Shown here in pieces: positions 54,916 through 63,775 of a DNA stretch of 64,000 nt. The notes beneath the pieces were generated by a model. The model saw only the letters and a list, made by a program, of their open reading frames with translations, made no database searches and was not told the DNA's origin. Source of the stretch: Thermoplasmata archaeon (GTDB taxonomy: Archaea; Thermoplasmatota; Thermoplasmata; Lutacidiplasmatales; UBA184). Location: positions 155,920 through 219,919 of the forward strand of contig JAKASQ010000002.1 of NCBI GenBank assembly GCA_021828195.1, given 5' to 3'. Position numbers and translations under genes: made by a program. Numbering within the stretch: the stretch's first letter is position 1; every line of letters begins with the position of its first letter.

Positions 54916-55167
54916 ATGACGACTCCCGGGGATTCCTTAGAGGCCCAGCTCTTGGACGAGCTGCACCGGGCGCTCGCGCAGGCTCCGGCGAAGCCCCGCG
55001 AGATCGAGGTGGGCATCGAGCTGTCGATCGCGCTCGGCCGCCAGCGCCCGTCGGTCTCCTGCGGAGGGTGTTCCAGCCCGCTCGAGTTCGAGGGGATTCC
55101 GGCCCGAACGAACGCCGGGATGCGGACCCCGTTTCGGCTCCTCTTCGAGCCGTCCGCCTCGTCTTAA
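54916..55167 (+). CDS. Hypothetical protein with CGGC motif
   Basis: An 83-residue protein. An N-terminal acidic helix (SLEAQLLDELHRALAQAP) is followed by a beta-like segment with SCGGCSSPLEFEGIPAR. A single Cys pair is not enough to define a zinc site. TATA-like CTTTAGG lies about 30 bases upstream. Not recognised. Confidence 0.55.
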   Translation: MTTPGDSLEAQLLDELHRALAQAPAKPREIEVGIELSIALGRQRPSVSCGGCSSPLEFEGIPARTNAGMRTPFRLLFEPSASS

Positions 55168-55170
55168 TAG
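55164..55170 (+). promoter_or_regulatory. TATA box of the DedA-family gene
   Basis: TTAATAG lies 27-33 bases before the ATG at 55197, suggesting a nearly leaderless mRNA. It overlaps the stop of the preceding small gene. Confidence 0.5.
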
Positions 55171-55196
55171 CCCCCGGTGGTCCGGGGCGCGGAGCG

Positions 55197-55892
55197 ATGC
55201 CGATATCGATCGTGGAATCGTTGGCGTGGTTCGTTGTCACGACGATGACGTACATCGGCCTCCCCGGGCTCTTCCTCCTGATGGTGGCCGAGAGCTTTGG
55301 CATACCGCCGCTGCCGAGCGAGGTAATCCTGCCGTTCGCGGGATTCCTGATCGCGGATGGGGTCTTCGGGCTCGAGCCGACGATCCTTGTCTCCCTCGCG
55401 GGGGGCCTAGTGGGAGCGTTCGCCGCGTACGCCGTCGGTCGGTGGGGCCGGGAGTGGCTGGCACGGCGATCGCTGGGGCCGCTGCAGTTCGACCCGAAGA
55501 GCATGGCGCGCGTGGACGATTGGTTCGCCCGCAGGGGCGAAGTCACCGTCGCCGTGACCCGGCTCGTCCCGGTCATCCGAAGCTACATCAGCTACCCCGC
55601 GGGGTTCGCCCGGATGAAACCGTGGAAGTTCGGCGTCTACACCCTGCTCGGGGCGATCCCGTTCACCCTGGCCTTCCTCTACGCCGGCATCCGGCTGGAG
55701 GGCAGCTGGACGATCATCCAGGGATACTTCACCGTCCTCAACTACGCCTTCATCGCCGCCGTCATCCTGGCGGCCATCTATCTCCTGCTCGTGTTCACCG
55801 ACCAGATCACGTGGGGGTGGCCCCCGCGGCGTATCCCGGGGCCGGCGAAGATTAAGGACGACTCGCCCCCGGCGAGGGATGAGACCGAGTAG
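55197..55892 (+). CDS. DedA-family membrane protein
   Basis: A 231-residue membrane protein. The family motifs are LLMVAESFGIPPLPSEVILPFAG, VGRWGREWLARR, and the F/R-rich RLVPVIRSYISYPAGFARM. DedA/SNARE-associated proteins scramble or flip lipids in bacteria. The polar C-terminus is exposed. Convergent with pyrC. Confidence 0.9.
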   Translation: MPISIVESLAWFVVTTMTYIGLPGLFLLMVAESFGIPPLPSEVILPFAGFLIADGVFGLEPTILVSLAGGLVGAFAAYAVGRWGREWLARRSLGPLQFDPKSMARVDDWFARRGEVTVAVTRLVPVIRSYISYPAGFARMKPWKFGVYTLLGAIPFTLAFLYAGIRLEGSWTIIQGYFTVLNYAFIAAVILAAIYLLLVFTDQITWGWPPRRIPGPAKIKDDSPPARDETE

Positions 55893-55893
55893 G

Positions 55894-57264
55894 TCACTCG
55901 GTGATCGAGCGAGGTTGGGGGGCGGATCGATCCGGGGCGAACTCCGGACGAACGATCGTCCCGTCCGGGTCCCCGACGAACTCTCCCCCCTCGACGATGC
56001 GCCTTCCTCGTAGGTAGTGCTCTCGGGGAAATATCCCTTCCCACCCTTCGAAGGCCGTCCAGCCGCACGGAGCGTGTAGGCCGCGGGCCGCGATGGTCCG
56101 GCGTTCTCGGAAGTCCACGACCAAGAGATCTGCGCGGTGGCCGATAGCGATCCGCCCTCGCGGCTGTCCGATCCAGCGGGCGGGGCGATCGCAGGCGGCC
56201 GCGAGGAGGACGGGGAGGGGCAGGTCGCCCGCGCGGACCCGGGCGAGCAGGAGCGGGAGCATCGTTTCGACGTTCGGCATTCCGCTCGGGGCGAGCGGGA
56301 AGGGCCGCTGCTTCTCATCCGGGGAGTGGGGAGCGTGATCGCTCGCGAGACACGGGACCGCTCCGCGAACGAACGCCTCCCACAGCGCACGGCGCTGGCG
56401 CTCGGAGCGCAGCGGCGGATTGACCTTGAATTTCGCGCCATCGCCCGAGCGCATCGAGAGCAGAAGATGGTGGGGCGTCGCTTCGAAGGAGTCCCCCTCC
56501 TTCCGGAGGCGTCCGGCGATCGTCGCGTCCGTCACATGCGCCACGTGAAGGCGCAGGCTACGGGGCCGGCGCCGGAGGGAATCGACCGCGGCCCGCTCGG
56601 CGTCCACGGGACGAACACGATTCCAGTCCGGAGGGTTCGCGGGCTCGATCTCCCGATCGAACCGGTCCGGATTCTCGGCATGGACGGAGAGCGGTAGGTT
56701 CGTCGCCGCCACCCGCTTCAACAGCAGATCGAGATCCGCGCTCGTGGGGACCTCGTCGACGTCGGTGGTCGGGCTCAGATAGAGCTTGAATGCGCCGGCC
56801 CGACGTGCGAGGAGATCGATCGGGGCCCGTGGGGTCGCGGCCGCGTAGAGAAGGACGTCAACGAGCGCGCGCCCCTGGACTCGGGCCTCCTTCGCCCGCA
56901 GTCGGTCGAGCGTATCGACACGGGGCCGGGTGTTGGGCATGTCGGCCACGAGCCCCACACCCCCGAGGGCGGCCTGCAGGGTCCCGGTTGCGAAGTCCTC
57001 CGGTTCGGATTCTCGGCCCGGGTCCCGGAAGTGGACGTGCAAGTCGGTGGCGGAAGGGAGGAGGAGCGACTCGCCAACGTCGTGGCGGGGAGCCCCTTGG
57101 AGGCTGCGGCCGATCGCGCGGATCGTTCCTTCCTCATCGATGCCGATCTCGATCGATCGAATCTTGCCTTCGAGCCATGTCCGGCCGGCGAGGACCAAAG
57201 CGAGATCGCGGGAACGACCGCCCTCCGGGCTCGATCGGCGAGTGGTACGCCGGGACGCAGTCAT
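55894..57264 (-). CDS. pyrC: Dihydroorotase
   Basis: About 456 residues from ATG 57264, preceded by GGAGGTG (57267-57273). Zinc ligands and catalytic residues: DLHVHFRDPG, the carboxylated Lys in AFKLYLSP, LSVHAEN, LHVAHV and ASDHAPH. It makes dihydroorotate in pyrimidine synthesis. The first 25 residues are a basic extension. The promoter gap is shared with the divergent purM gene. Confidence 0.93.
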   Translation of the reverse strand: MTASRRTTRRSSPEGGRSRDLALVLAGRTWLEGKIRSIEIGIDEEGTIRAIGRSLQGAPRHDVGESLLLPSATDLHVHFRDPGRESEPEDFATGTLQAALGGVGLVADMPNTRPRVDTLDRLRAKEARVQGRALVDVLLYAAATPRAPIDLLARRAGAFKLYLSPTTDVDEVPTSADLDLLLKRVAATNLPLSVHAENPDRFDREIEPANPPDWNRVRPVDAERAAVDSLRRRPRSLRLHVAHVTDATIAGRLRKEGDSFEATPHHLLLSMRSGDGAKFKVNPPLRSERQRRALWEAFVRGAVPCLASDHAPHSPDEKQRPFPLAPSGMPNVETMLPLLLARVRAGDLPLPVLLAAACDRPARWIGQPRGRIAIGHRADLLVVDFRERRTIAARGLHAPCGWTAFEGWEGIFPREHYLRGRRIVEGGEFVGDPDGTIVRPEFAPDRSAPQPRSITE

Positions 57265-57344
57265 CGCACCTCCGAAGACCCGTCCTGCTAAAGAATGCGC
57301 CGAGGGCGGCGAACCGCTATGTGGTCGCGGGTCTCGTGGGGAAC

Positions 57345-58406
57345 GTGAGGGCCCTGGTCCGCCCGGCGACCCCGAAAACCTACGCTCAGAGCGGCGTAGA
57401 CCGATCCGCGGTACGCGAGGCGCTCCAAGCGCTCGTGGGAGGCGCTCCGTACCGGCCTCCGCCTTCGCACGGTCGCGCGGTCGACGCGCCCGGGCACTTC
57501 GCCGGCCTCGTGCGCATCGGCAAGGAGACAATCGCCGTGACGACCGACACCGTCGGGACGAAGGTGCTGGTCGCGGAGGCGATGCAACGCTTCGAGGAGG
57601 TCGGAGAGGATATCGTCGGAGTGAACGTCAATGACCTCGCCGCGGTCGGTGCGCGCCCGGCCGCTCTGGTCGACGTCATTTCGTGTGCCGTACCCGACCC
57701 GAAGGTGTTCGCGGAGATCGGGCGCGGCATCGGACGGGGTCTGCGAACGGCAGAGTGCGCGCTCTTGGGAGGGGAGACCGCCGTGGTGCCCGATCTGCTC
57801 GACGGGTTCGACCTCGGCGGCACGGCCGTGGGGTTCTTCCCGCGGGGCCGCCGGCCGATCGTCGGCCGGGGCATCCATCCCGGAGACATCCTGTTGGGGG
57901 TTCCCTCGGTGGGATTCCATGCTAACGGGTTTACCCTCGTCCGCCGGATCATCTCGGAGTGTCGGATCGATCTGACGCAGCCGCGCCCGGGCGCGCGCGG
58001 GTCCCTCGGTGCGGAACTCCTGCGTCCGACGCGGATCTACACACCGATGTCCGAGGCGCTCGCGGACCGGCCGGACGTGCGTGGATTCGCCCATATTTCC
58101 GGCGGCGGGGTCCGCAATCTGTCCCGACTGAACCGGAACGTGGCCTTCGTGCTCGATCGCTGGCCCCGTCCCGAGGGCCTCTTCGCCTGGATCCGCGAGC
58201 TGGGCGGACTCTCGGACGAGGAGATGTACCAAACGTTCAACGTCGGGATCGGGTTCGTAGTGGTCGTTGCCCCCCACCGCCTCGCGGAAGTGCGGCGACG
58301 GCTCGCCCGGTCCGGAGCTCCGGACGCCCTCCCGGTCGGGCACGTGGAACGGGGAAGTGGCGTGCACGTCCCCGAGCTCGGACTGGAGTATCCCGGATAC
58401 TCCTGA
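57345..58406 (+). CDS. purM: Phosphoribosylformylglycinamidine cyclo-ligase
   Basis: About 353 residues from GTG 57345; GTG codons at 57321 and 57336 are equally possible and the earliest fits a TATA-like CTAAAG near 57288. Seen: YAQSGVDRSAV, VTTDTVGTKVLVAEAM, GEDIVGVNVNDLAAVGARP, LLGGETAVVPDLL and HISGGGVRNLSRLNRNV. It closes the imidazole ring in purine synthesis. Divergent from pyrC, so one gap controls both nucleotide pathways. Confidence 0.93.
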   Translation: MRALVRPATPKTYAQSGVDRSAVREALQALVGGAPYRPPPSHGRAVDAPGHFAGLVRIGKETIAVTTDTVGTKVLVAEAMQRFEEVGEDIVGVNVNDLAAVGARPAALVDVISCAVPDPKVFAEIGRGIGRGLRTAECALLGGETAVVPDLLDGFDLGGTAVGFFPRGRRPIVGRGIHPGDILLGVPSVGFHANGFTLVRRIISECRIDLTQPRPGARGSLGAELLRPTRIYTPMSEALADRPDVRGFAHISGGGVRNLSRLNRNVAFVLDRWPRPEGLFAWIRELGGLSDEEMYQTFNVGIGFVVVVAPHRLAEVRRRLARSGAPDALPVGHVERGSGVHVPELGLEYPGYS

Positions 58407-58455
58407 ACCCCGGGCGCGCTGGATACGTGGGGCGCGGGTCGCCTTCGTTCCCGAA

Positions 58456-58463
58456 GCTATATG
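58456..58463 (+). promoter_or_regulatory. TATA box of the EamA-type transporter gene
   Basis: GCTATATG is centred about 28 bases before the ATG at 58487, the spacing expected for a leaderless transcript. Confidence 0.55.
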
Positions 58464-58486
58464 CGAGTTCGCCGAGTGGGGACCTG

Positions 58487-59440
58487 ATGGTCCCGGGCTC
58501 TCGCGGGCGTAGCGTCGCCATCGCGCTCGCCACCCTCGCCGCGTTCCTGTGGGCGACGTACTACGTCTTCGTCCTCTGGCTCGCTCCGTCCACCTCAGCT
58601 TCTGCGGTCCTCATCTGGCCGTTCTTCGTCGGCGGCGGACTCTTCGCGCTCTTCGCGGTCGCGAAGGGCCAGGGAGCTGCGTTCTGCAGGCTCTGGGCGG
58701 ACCCCGCGGCGTGGTTGCGGATCCTCTTCGCCGTGGCGATGCAGGTCTCGACGCTAGCGGCCACGTACACGGCCGGACCGATCGACACCTCCCTGCTCGC
58801 TCTGATCGGCGATGTCGTAGTCGCCCCGCTCGTGCTCATGGTGCTCTACTTGGAAGGTCGAGACCGTCTGCGGTCTCGAGAGTTCATCGCGGGATTGTCC
58901 CTCAGCGTCGTGGGCGGGGCACTCACCATCGTGGGGGGGCACGCCATCGCTCCGATCACGGGGTGGGCAGTGGTCGTCATCCCGATCCTCCCGATCTCGG
59001 TCGCACTGTACTTCGTGACGACCGCGCGTGCCGCCCGGTCGGTCCCGATCAACGCGCTGAACGCCCAGGCGTTCCTCGGCGCGGGGTTCGTGCTGCTCGT
59101 CCTCTCGCCCGTGCTCCCGGGTGGCGTCTCGGGCCTGTGGACGCTGGATATCACTTCGACCGGCCTCCTCGTCGTCCTCGGTGCGATCACGTTCTTCCTC
59201 GCTCCCTTGTTCTACTTCCTCGCGGTGGAGAAGGCGGGCCTGATCCTCGCCGCGCTGCTCATGGCTTCCATCCCGGTATTCACGCTCGCGCTCTCGGTCG
59301 GAGTGCTTGGGATCGTTCCGACGCTGCTCGGAGCGCTCGGAGTCCCGGTGGCTCTCCTCGGGGCCATCTTCGCGATCCAGGGGAACCACCCGCCCTGGAC
59401 CCCGGACTACAAGTCCGGCGGTGGGGCGAGCGCGGGGTAG
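58487..59440 (+). CDS. EamA/DMT-family transporter
   Basis: About 317 residues from ATG 58487 with ten predicted helices in two repeats. The first repeat starts IALATLAAFLWATYYVFV and the second ends FLAPLFYFLAVEKAGLILAA, as in the drug/metabolite transporter superfamily. Substrate unknown. It is convergent with the family B polymerase gene (14 bases apart). Confidence 0.85.
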   Translation: MVPGSRGRSVAIALATLAAFLWATYYVFVLWLAPSTSASAVLIWPFFVGGGLFALFAVAKGQGAAFCRLWADPAAWLRILFAVAMQVSTLAATYTAGPIDTSLLALIGDVVVAPLVLMVLYLEGRDRLRSREFIAGLSLSVVGGALTIVGGHAIAPITGWAVVVIPILPISVALYFVTTARAARSVPINALNAQAFLGAGFVLLVLSPVLPGGVSGLWTLDITSTGLLVVLGAITFFLAPLFYFLAVEKAGLILAALLMASIPVFTLALSVGVLGIVPTLLGALGVPVALLGAIFAIQGNHPPWTPDYKSGGGASAG

Positions 59441-59454
59441 CGACCCGAGCCGCG

Positions 59455-61914
59455 CTAGTCCCATTCGCTGAGCGAGCGCGTGCTCGTCCGACGCTTCTTG
59501 GGCCCCGCGAGCTCGGCGATCGGGGTATCGAGCGTCGCCGACGGAGGGTCGCTCCGGTCGGGTGTCGATCCGGGAGAGTGCCCGAGCCGCTGCTGGTGCG
59601 TTCCCTGCAGGAGAGCCTGGGCGTCCCAGTCGAAGACTTCGGTCACGCGTGCGAGGGTCTGCGCCACGCGGTCCGCGTAGTATCCCCAGTCCGGCTCCTT
59701 CGTGAACGGGCGCCCGTCGATCCACGGCTCGATCTCTTGTGGGCTAACGTGGGAGTTCGTGACGATCCAGGCGACCTTCATGCCGGGAATGACGTCGTAT
59801 CCCTCGCTCTGAAGCTGCTTGAACACCCGGAGGAAGGGGAGCGCGGCGCGGGTCCCCTCGTTGTACTCCTCCTCCGCTCGGACACTGCGGGCGATGACGA
59901 GCTGCGCCGGCAGAACCTGCTTCTGCCGCACCGCGAGCACGAGCTCGCGCGAGCGCCGCAGCAATCCCTCCGTGTCGCCCTTGAGCACGAGATCGAACAC
60001 TTCCATCAGCGCCTGCGACTGGTACTCGAAGGAGTCGCTCCGCCGGGTCTCATAACCTCGTACGACGAGCTCCTCGCGCGGCCAGACCTGGCGGCCCACG
60101 TACCGCTTCTTGGCTCCGTGGGAGAAGAACGACTCGTAGACGGACTGGAACTCGAAGGCGACGTTCTCCTTGGTGAAACGGGCCGCGATGGCCTCCCCGA
60201 AGGCCTTCGCCCTCTCGAAGGTGGGTTCCGGAGCGCGGATGAACACGCTGTCGGTGTCGGAGTAGACGACCTCGTGACCGTCGGCCTCGAGCGCCCGGAT
60301 GATCGAGGTGATCTGTTCACGCGCGAACGAGGTGATCGCCGCTCCGATCGATTTGTTCGTGAAGCGATAGAAGCTCGACGCGAGGACACCGTAGAAGGAA
60401 TTCATCAGCACTTTGACCGCGTTCTGGAGGCCGTCGTAGTACTGGCGCATCTCCGGGGTCGGCGCGCTTCGGGAGAGGGAACGGAAGCGGTCCCGGTCGG
60501 CGAGGAGCTCGCGCAGGATCCCCGGGATCAGACCTGGACGAACGTCCGCGGAGAGGAAGCGAGCCCCCGTAGGGCTGACGTTCGTCCCCCGGTCCGACAG
60601 GGTCGTGAAGCAGATGTTCTGGGCGATGATGATCGATGGGTACATCGACTTGAAATCGAGCACCACGACCCAGCGGTAGATCCCCGGCCGCATCGTGTGG
60701 ACGTAACCGCCCTCGATCGCAGCCTCGCGACGGAGCCGGTGCGTGGGCGGGACGCCGACGTGCTCGGTATCCGCCCGGGGGATCAAGAGAGCGTCGATGA
60801 ACAGCGACGTGCGGCCGTTGAGACCCTCTTCGAGCGGGAGGTGCGCGACGGTCGCCAGATCGGCTCCCCGATCGATGGAGCGCAGGCGCTGGAGGATCCG
60901 CAGCGCGAGATCCGCATCGTGTTCGCAATACTCCATGACCCGGTCCGGATCCTTCTCCCACTCCGCGCTGATGTTGCGCCGGTCGACATCGAGCTTGGAA
61001 TCGGCGAGGAGCATCCGGGCGACGAACTGCAGCGTCTCCTGCTTCGGCCGAAGCTCCCGGTGCGCCCACCACCAGGCATCGGCGATCACTCGGCCCGTGA
61101 CCCGCCACAGGCGCTCGCCCATGTCGCGCGGCATCGTCCGGTCCCGACCGATCCGCAGCTCGAGCCCCTGGACCATCGCCCGCTCCTGGAGCAGCGGGAT
61201 GTCGTACCCCGCGATGTTGTAGCCGGTGATGACGTCCGGATCGTCCTCCAGAACGAACTCCACAAACCGCTCGAGGATCCTCCGCTCGTCCCGATCCCCG
61301 AAGCGGAAGGTGCGTCGTTCGCGTCCGCCACCCTCCGCGACGCCGCAGATGGTGAAGATCGTCCGTTCCCGGATCGCGTTCTCGATGTCGAAGGAGAGGG
61401 TGCGGAGCGGGGGGCGGAATGCCTCGGCGGGCCGGATGTCCTTTCCTCCTCCGGAGACGACCCGCACGACGTTCGCCGTCGTGTAGAGCGCCCGGATCGA
61501 GTCCGGTTCGTCCTCGACATCCAACGTGAGGGTCAGCCCGACGTGCTTGTCGTACAGGAAGCGATGGACGAAGGGGATGTCGCAGGCGAGCACGTTCGGG
61601 TCGTCCCCGGGCAGGCGCAGCCGGTCCCGATACTCGGGGACTTTCCACGGCGAGCGGATGGTGATACGGGCGCCCGGGCGCTCCCGCCCCCCCAGCCAGA
61701 CGGGCGTCGGCTGGATGTCCACGACCTCGGGATCAGCCCTCAACCGGTCGAGGACCTCCGCGGCCGGTTCGAGAAGCACGAAGTAGGGGCGGAAGCCGTA
61801 GTAGCGCGCCACGAGCGCGGTCCCGTCCCGCGTCTTGCCGAACAGCTCGACGACGACCCCGTCGTCGGCGGCCCGATAGGAGCCCTCGATGAGGAACAGG
61901 TCGATCGTGCGCAT
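59455..61914 (-). CDS. pol: Family B DNA polymerase with proofreading domain
   Basis: A 819-residue polymerase from ATG 61914. The exonuclease motifs are intact: SFDIENAI (Exo I), ITGYNIAGYDIP (Exo II) and YCEHDADLAL (Exo III). Polymerase motifs: LDFKSMYPSII (A), KVLMNSFYGV (B) and YSDTDSVF (C), plus the KKRYVG thumb motif. The last 50 residues are a disordered Ser/Thr/Pro-rich tail. It coexists with PolD, whose small subunit is at 18-19.5 kb. An upstream extension of the frame to 62262 overlaps the glycosylase gene and is not part of the protein. Confidence 0.96.
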   Translation of the reverse strand: MRTIDLFLIEGSYRAADDGVVVELFGKTRDGTALVARYYGFRPYFVLLEPAAEVLDRLRADPEVVDIQPTPVWLGGRERPGARITIRSPWKVPEYRDRLRLPGDDPNVLACDIPFVHRFLYDKHVGLTLTLDVEDEPDSIRALYTTANVVRVVSGGGKDIRPAEAFRPPLRTLSFDIENAIRERTIFTICGVAEGGGRERRTFRFGDRDERRILERFVEFVLEDDPDVITGYNIAGYDIPLLQERAMVQGLELRIGRDRTMPRDMGERLWRVTGRVIADAWWWAHRELRPKQETLQFVARMLLADSKLDVDRRNISAEWEKDPDRVMEYCEHDADLALRILQRLRSIDRGADLATVAHLPLEEGLNGRTSLFIDALLIPRADTEHVGVPPTHRLRREAAIEGGYVHTMRPGIYRWVVVLDFKSMYPSIIIAQNICFTTLSDRGTNVSPTGARFLSADVRPGLIPGILRELLADRDRFRSLSRSAPTPEMRQYYDGLQNAVKVLMNSFYGVLASSFYRFTNKSIGAAITSFAREQITSIIRALEADGHEVVYSDTDSVFIRAPEPTFERAKAFGEAIAARFTKENVAFEFQSVYESFFSHGAKKRYVGRQVWPREELVVRGYETRRSDSFEYQSQALMEVFDLVLKGDTEGLLRRSRELVLAVRQKQVLPAQLVIARSVRAEEEYNEGTRAALPFLRVFKQLQSEGYDVIPGMKVAWIVTNSHVSPQEIEPWIDGRPFTKEPDWGYYADRVAQTLARVTEVFDWDAQALLQGTHQQRLGHSPGSTPDRSDPPSATLDTPIAELAGPKKRRTSTRSLSEWD

Positions 61915-61961
61915 CCTCGCGGACAGGCCGCCTGGGGGGAAAACCGTTCGGAGCGGTCCGG

Positions 61962-62546
61962 TCAACCCCGCTTCTCGTTCAGCCACTCGGCGAGCGTCCC
62001 GAGATCCCGCTTCCAGCGCTGGGCCGTGGCGTGGGATCGGATCGCCGCGGGGTGGAGGAGGGGATAGATGTCCCATGCCCCGACCGAGCGCGGGATCCCG
62101 GCCGCGGTCATGATCGGGGGCGCTCCCGGGTCCATCGACCTCAGCGCCCATCGACCCAATGTGACGACGGCCCGCGGCCGAAGAAGGGCGAGCTGGCGCT
62201 CCAGGTACGGCCGGCAGATGCGAGCGGCCCCGAGCACGAACCGATTCGCGGGGGGGCGGCACTTGAGGACGTTGACGATCCCGAATTCGGTCGGAGCGAG
62301 ACCGAGGCGCGCGATCCCCTCATCGAGCTTCGCGCCCGCGCGGCCCACGAAGGGCTCGCCCGCGAGATCCTCCGCCCTTCCCGGCGCCTCCCCGACGAAG
62401 ACGACCCACGGGTGCTCTCCGCCCCGATAGATGACCGCGTGGGTGCGCCCCAGGTGGAGCGGGCAGCGCACGCATCCGCGGATCTCCCGAGAGAGCACCC
62501 TCCACTCCGACCCAACCGCCCCCGCCATGTCCGACCGTACCGACAC
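61962..62546 (-). CDS. udg: Uracil-DNA glycosylase, family 4
   Basis: A 194-residue protein; an internal ATG at 62528 is an alternative start. Motif 1 [21 protein letters not shown], motif 2 LLHPAAIRS, and four cysteines for the [4Fe-4S] cluster: C25, C28, C96, C111. It removes uracil from DNA, important where cytosine deamination is frequent. It lies next to the family B polymerase, whose archaeal members stall at uracil (established for Pyrococcus-type enzymes), and the pair may be co-transcribed. Confidence 0.93.
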   Translation of the reverse strand: MSVRSDMAGAVGSEWRVLSREIRGCVRCPLHLGRTHAVIYRGGEHPWVVFVGEAPGRAEDLAGEPFVGRAGAKLDEGIARLGLAPTEFGIVNVLKCRPPANRFVLGAARICRPYLERQLALLRPRAVVTLGRWALRSMDPGAPPIMTAAGIPRSVGAWDIYPLLHPAAIRSHATAQRWKRDLGTLAEWLNEKRG

Positions 62547-62607
62547 CCTGAATTATCGCCGAGGTTTCACGATTCTCGAGGTTCCGGTAGCGGGCGCCGA
62601 GGCATAC

Positions 62608-62614
62608 TTAAATA
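62608..62614 (+). promoter_or_regulatory. TATA box of the S12-S7-EF-2 operon
   Basis: TTAAATA is about 36-42 bases before the ATG at 62650, placing the mRNA start near 62636 and leaving a 14-base leader. Confidence 0.6.
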
Positions 62615-62649
62615 GCAGTGCCTGGTGGCACCGACCCTCTCAAGCCTAT

Positions 62650-63081
62650 ATGCCGCCGTCGGGGTTGAATACCGCTGGAAAACTCGCGCGCCTCCGCCAG
62701 CGGCGACGCTGGTCCGACCGGTATTACAAGCGCCGAACGCTGCATCTGAAGGAGCGCTCGGACCCGCTCGAAGGGGCTCCCCAGGGCCGCGGGATCGTCA
62801 TCGAGAAGGTCGGGGTCGAAGCGAAACAGCCGAACTCCGCCATCCGCAAGTGCATCAAGGTCCAGCTCGTCAAGAACGGCCGACAGATCACGGCCTTCGC
62901 AGTCGGCGACGGCGCGATCAGCTTCATCGATGAGCACGACGAGGTCCTCGTCGAAGGGATCGGGGGCCGCATGGGTCGGTCCTACGGGGATATCCCGGGC
63001 GTGCGCTACAAGGTCATCCAAGTGAATGGCGTGTCGCTCGACGAGCTCGTGCGCGGGCGCAAGGAGAAGCCGCAACGATGA
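62650..63081 (+). CDS. rpsL: Ribosomal protein S12
   Basis: A 143-residue protein. The start at ATG 62650 ([20 protein letters not shown]) fits the archaeal family, and the frame upstream of it is the antisense of the glycosylase gene. [21 protein letters not shown] is the decoding-site loop with the conserved Pro. First gene of the S12-S7-EF-2 cluster; its stop overlaps the S7 start by 4 bases. Confidence 0.96.
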   Translation: MPPSGLNTAGKLARLRQRRRWSDRYYKRRTLHLKERSDPLEGAPQGRGIVIEKVGVEAKQPNSAIRKCIKVQLVKNGRQITAFAVGDGAISFIDEHDEVLVEGIGGRMGRSYGDIPGVRYKVIQVNGVSLDELVRGRKEKPQR

Positions 63082-63755
63082 AGGGTCCACGCGATCCCCC
63101 CAGCGCGCCCGCCGCGCTCGCCCTGCCGATCGACGAAGAGGGCCCCGGGCCCATCATCGTCCGCCCGGTTCCCCCACCACCCCCCCCGTTCCCGATCCCT
63201 CCGCTGTTCGGGAAGTACTCGTTCGAGGGGATCGTCGTCCACGATCCGGGCCTGATGCCGTATCTCTACCTCCACCCGATCTACGCCCCGCACACCGAGG
63301 GCAAGCTCTGTGGCAAACCGTTCATGAAGAGCCACATGCACCTCGTCGAACGGCTCGCCAACCGCCTCATGAAGGGCGGGAAGTTCACGGGCAAGAAGTC
63401 GAAGGCCCTGCGCACCGTGCGCCTGGCATTCGACCAGGTCGCCGAGCGGGAGAAGAAAAACCCCCTCCAGCAGCTCGTCGACGCTATCGAGAACGCCGCT
63501 CCGAAGGAAGAGGTCACGCGACTTCAGTTCGGAGGCATCTCCGTCCCGCGCGCGGTCGATGCCTCGCCCGCACGCCGACTCAACGTTGCGATCCGCAACA
63601 TCTCCCAGGGAGCCATTCAAGCGTCCCGCAAGAGCACCAAATCGATCGAGACGTGCCTCGCCAACGAGATCATCCTCGCCGCGAAAGGCGACCAGGCGAG
63701 CTTCGCCGTCGCCCGTAAGGAAGAAGTCGAGCGCGTGGCACAGTCGGCCCGCTAG
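63078..63755 (+). CDS. rpsG: Ribosomal protein S7 with Pro-rich N-terminal extension
   Basis: A 225-residue protein. The family core starts near LFGKYSFEG (about residue 43) and continues with [29 protein letters not shown] and [14 protein letters not shown]. Before it lies a 42-residue extension with seven consecutive prolines or nearly so ([14 protein letters not shown]). Assembles the small-subunit head. ATG overlaps the S12 stop. Confidence 0.95.
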   Translation: MKGPRDPPSAPAALALPIDEEGPGPIIVRPVPPPPPPFPIPPLFGKYSFEGIVVHDPGLMPYLYLHPIYAPHTEGKLCGKPFMKSHMHLVERLANRLMKGGKFTGKKSKALRTVRLAFDQVAEREKKNPLQQLVDAIENAAPKEEVTRLQFGGISVPRAVDASPARRLNVAIRNISQGAIQASRKSTKSIETCLANEIILAAKGDQASFAVARKEEVERVAQSAR

Positions 63756-63775
63756 GCGGACACGGAGGAACAGCG

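Noticed and set aside
58549-62067. A plus-strand open frame of about 1170 codons
   Set aside because: It is antisense to the family B polymerase and runs in another frame through the transporter gene. High GC keeps stop codons rare, and the composition is Arg/Gly/Pro-rich without motifs.
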